A DNA stretch of 64,000 bases. It comes from Saururus chinensis. Its lineage: Eukaryota > Streptophyta > Magnoliopsida > Piperales > Saururaceae. Numbering within the stretch: position 1 is the stretch's first letter; every line of letters begins with the position of its first letter. The notes under the pieces were generated by a model. The model did no database searches. It saw only the letters and a list, made by a program, of their open reading frames with translations, and had not been told where the DNA came from. The DNA lies in NCBI GenBank assembly GCA_035235625.1, contig CP141144.1, positions 24,983,014-25,047,013 on the forward strand, written 5' to 3'. The translations under genes and the position numbers were made by a program. Below are positions 63,141 to 64,000 of the stretch, piece after piece.

Positions 63141-64000
63141 TGTTACGACCTCAATTCCCTATGCTTTTTTTTAAAAAAAAAGTACTTACATCAAGAATTA
63201 AACAAGGAAAAATGTGAACTTTTCTAATTTATATATGTTGAAATGCTGGTGTGAGTTTAAGCAACTGATCGTGAGTTTTGGTGGAGAAAAAATTACTATA
63301 AAAACACGTAATAAATTTACAGTAAAAATTAATTATCAAATATGATGTAGAATTCATTAATCATATGTAAATAAGTACGAATCACCATGAATCTTCATGG
63401 GTAATATTTTTATAATTATGTATGAACTATGCATCAAGCAAATCATTATAAGGATCACAACTTTAAATATGAAATGAAAACCTTAACATGATACTACAAT
63501 GAACTTGAACATGAGATGCATTTCAGTAAGAAAATGTATACAACCATACAAAATCTAATATCATTATACTCCAATGAGGGAATAGGATAAATCCTATCTT
63601 CTTCATCGACAAAAAAGTAAAGAATATTGAAGGTTTGAAGTTTATTTATATTATATTCACATAATAAAATTACTTAGATAAATTTTAAAAGTGATTTTAA
63701 GGGTTTTAGAAGGTTTTTAGGGTAAAAAAAGGGAAATGATAAAATGATAGGTAGAATGATCAATTGTTGCACAATAGGAAGAAAAAAAGATTGATTGAGC
63801 ATTTAATTCAACTCTTGTATAAAACGAAGCCGAGAGTTATTGATTGATTGCTCTCGTGAATCAATCGATCGCTTAAAATATCATGTACAAAATAAATAGT
63901 GAACAATAAATCCATGTTTGGAATAATCAATTGCTTTAAGGATAGGTTACCTTAATTAAGCCATTCAGATTTCAATTTCTTTCTTTATTCAAGTATAAAA
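63141..64000 (+). repeat. LTR fragments at the window's right edge
   Basis: A TGTTACGACCTC start at 63,141 resembles the beginning of Tekay/Del-type LTRs. From about 63,640 the sequence matches the copia-like LTR at 1680-1800 (landmark ATTACTTAGATAA). The window ends inside it. Confidence 0.45.

Overview
The window is nuclear DNA of a flowering plant. The evidence is spliced genes with plant-type promoter motifs and large, nested, decayed LTR retrotransposons of plant clades (chromovirus, Tat/Athila and Ty1/copia). One intact gene has a GC-rich, CpG-rich 5' half and an AT-rich 3' half. That gradient is commonest in monocots, so a non-grass monocot is my best guess, but it is only a guess. There is no prokaryotic content: no operons, CRISPR arrays or phage.

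Layout. Positions 1-20.1 kb are almost wholly a nest of repeats. They hold fragments of a copia-like family in both orientations, with four copies of an unrecognised reading frame. A complete non-autonomous LTR element (5157-8336, target duplication CTCCA) and a pol-less Tat/Athila derivative (10.3-14.6 kb) are also there, followed by a copia gag region with an internal tandem duplication (15.3-17.6 kb). From 20,087 to 25,451 lies a structurally complete but coding-dead Ty3 chromovirus (target duplication GTTAG), followed by a hAT transposase relic.

From 28,901 to 45,831 on the minus strand is an intact 22-exon gene for a DHX35-type DEAH-box spliceosomal RNA helicase (694 residues, reconstructed here exon by exon). 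Its long introns contain a non-autonomous LTR element, LTR fragments and a 765-bp inverted-repeat transposon. One of its introns uses a GC-AG splice pair.

From 46 to 58.2 kb is repeat DNA again. It includes a 125-bp tandem repeat split by a solo LTR (target duplication AACTC), a very long LTR-like block carrying minisatellites (48.7-53.4 kb), a second partial copy of that block, and a gag-only copia remnant. At 58.4-58.5 kb sits a lone first exon of a histone H2A.Z gene (minus strand), cut off in its intron by retrotransposon sequence. About 1 kb away, head to head, an intact plus-strand gene (59,512-61,620) encodes a 702-residue acidic, coiled-coil, probably nuclear protein that I cannot name. 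The rest is its 3' region and more LTR fragments.

Two genes look functional: the helicase and the 702-residue protein. No clearly new multi-gene system is visible. The best leads are the unrecognised frame carried by the copia-like family, two non-autonomous families that keep only the 3' tail of a chromovirus, the truncated H2A.Z exon, and the unnamed 702-residue gene.
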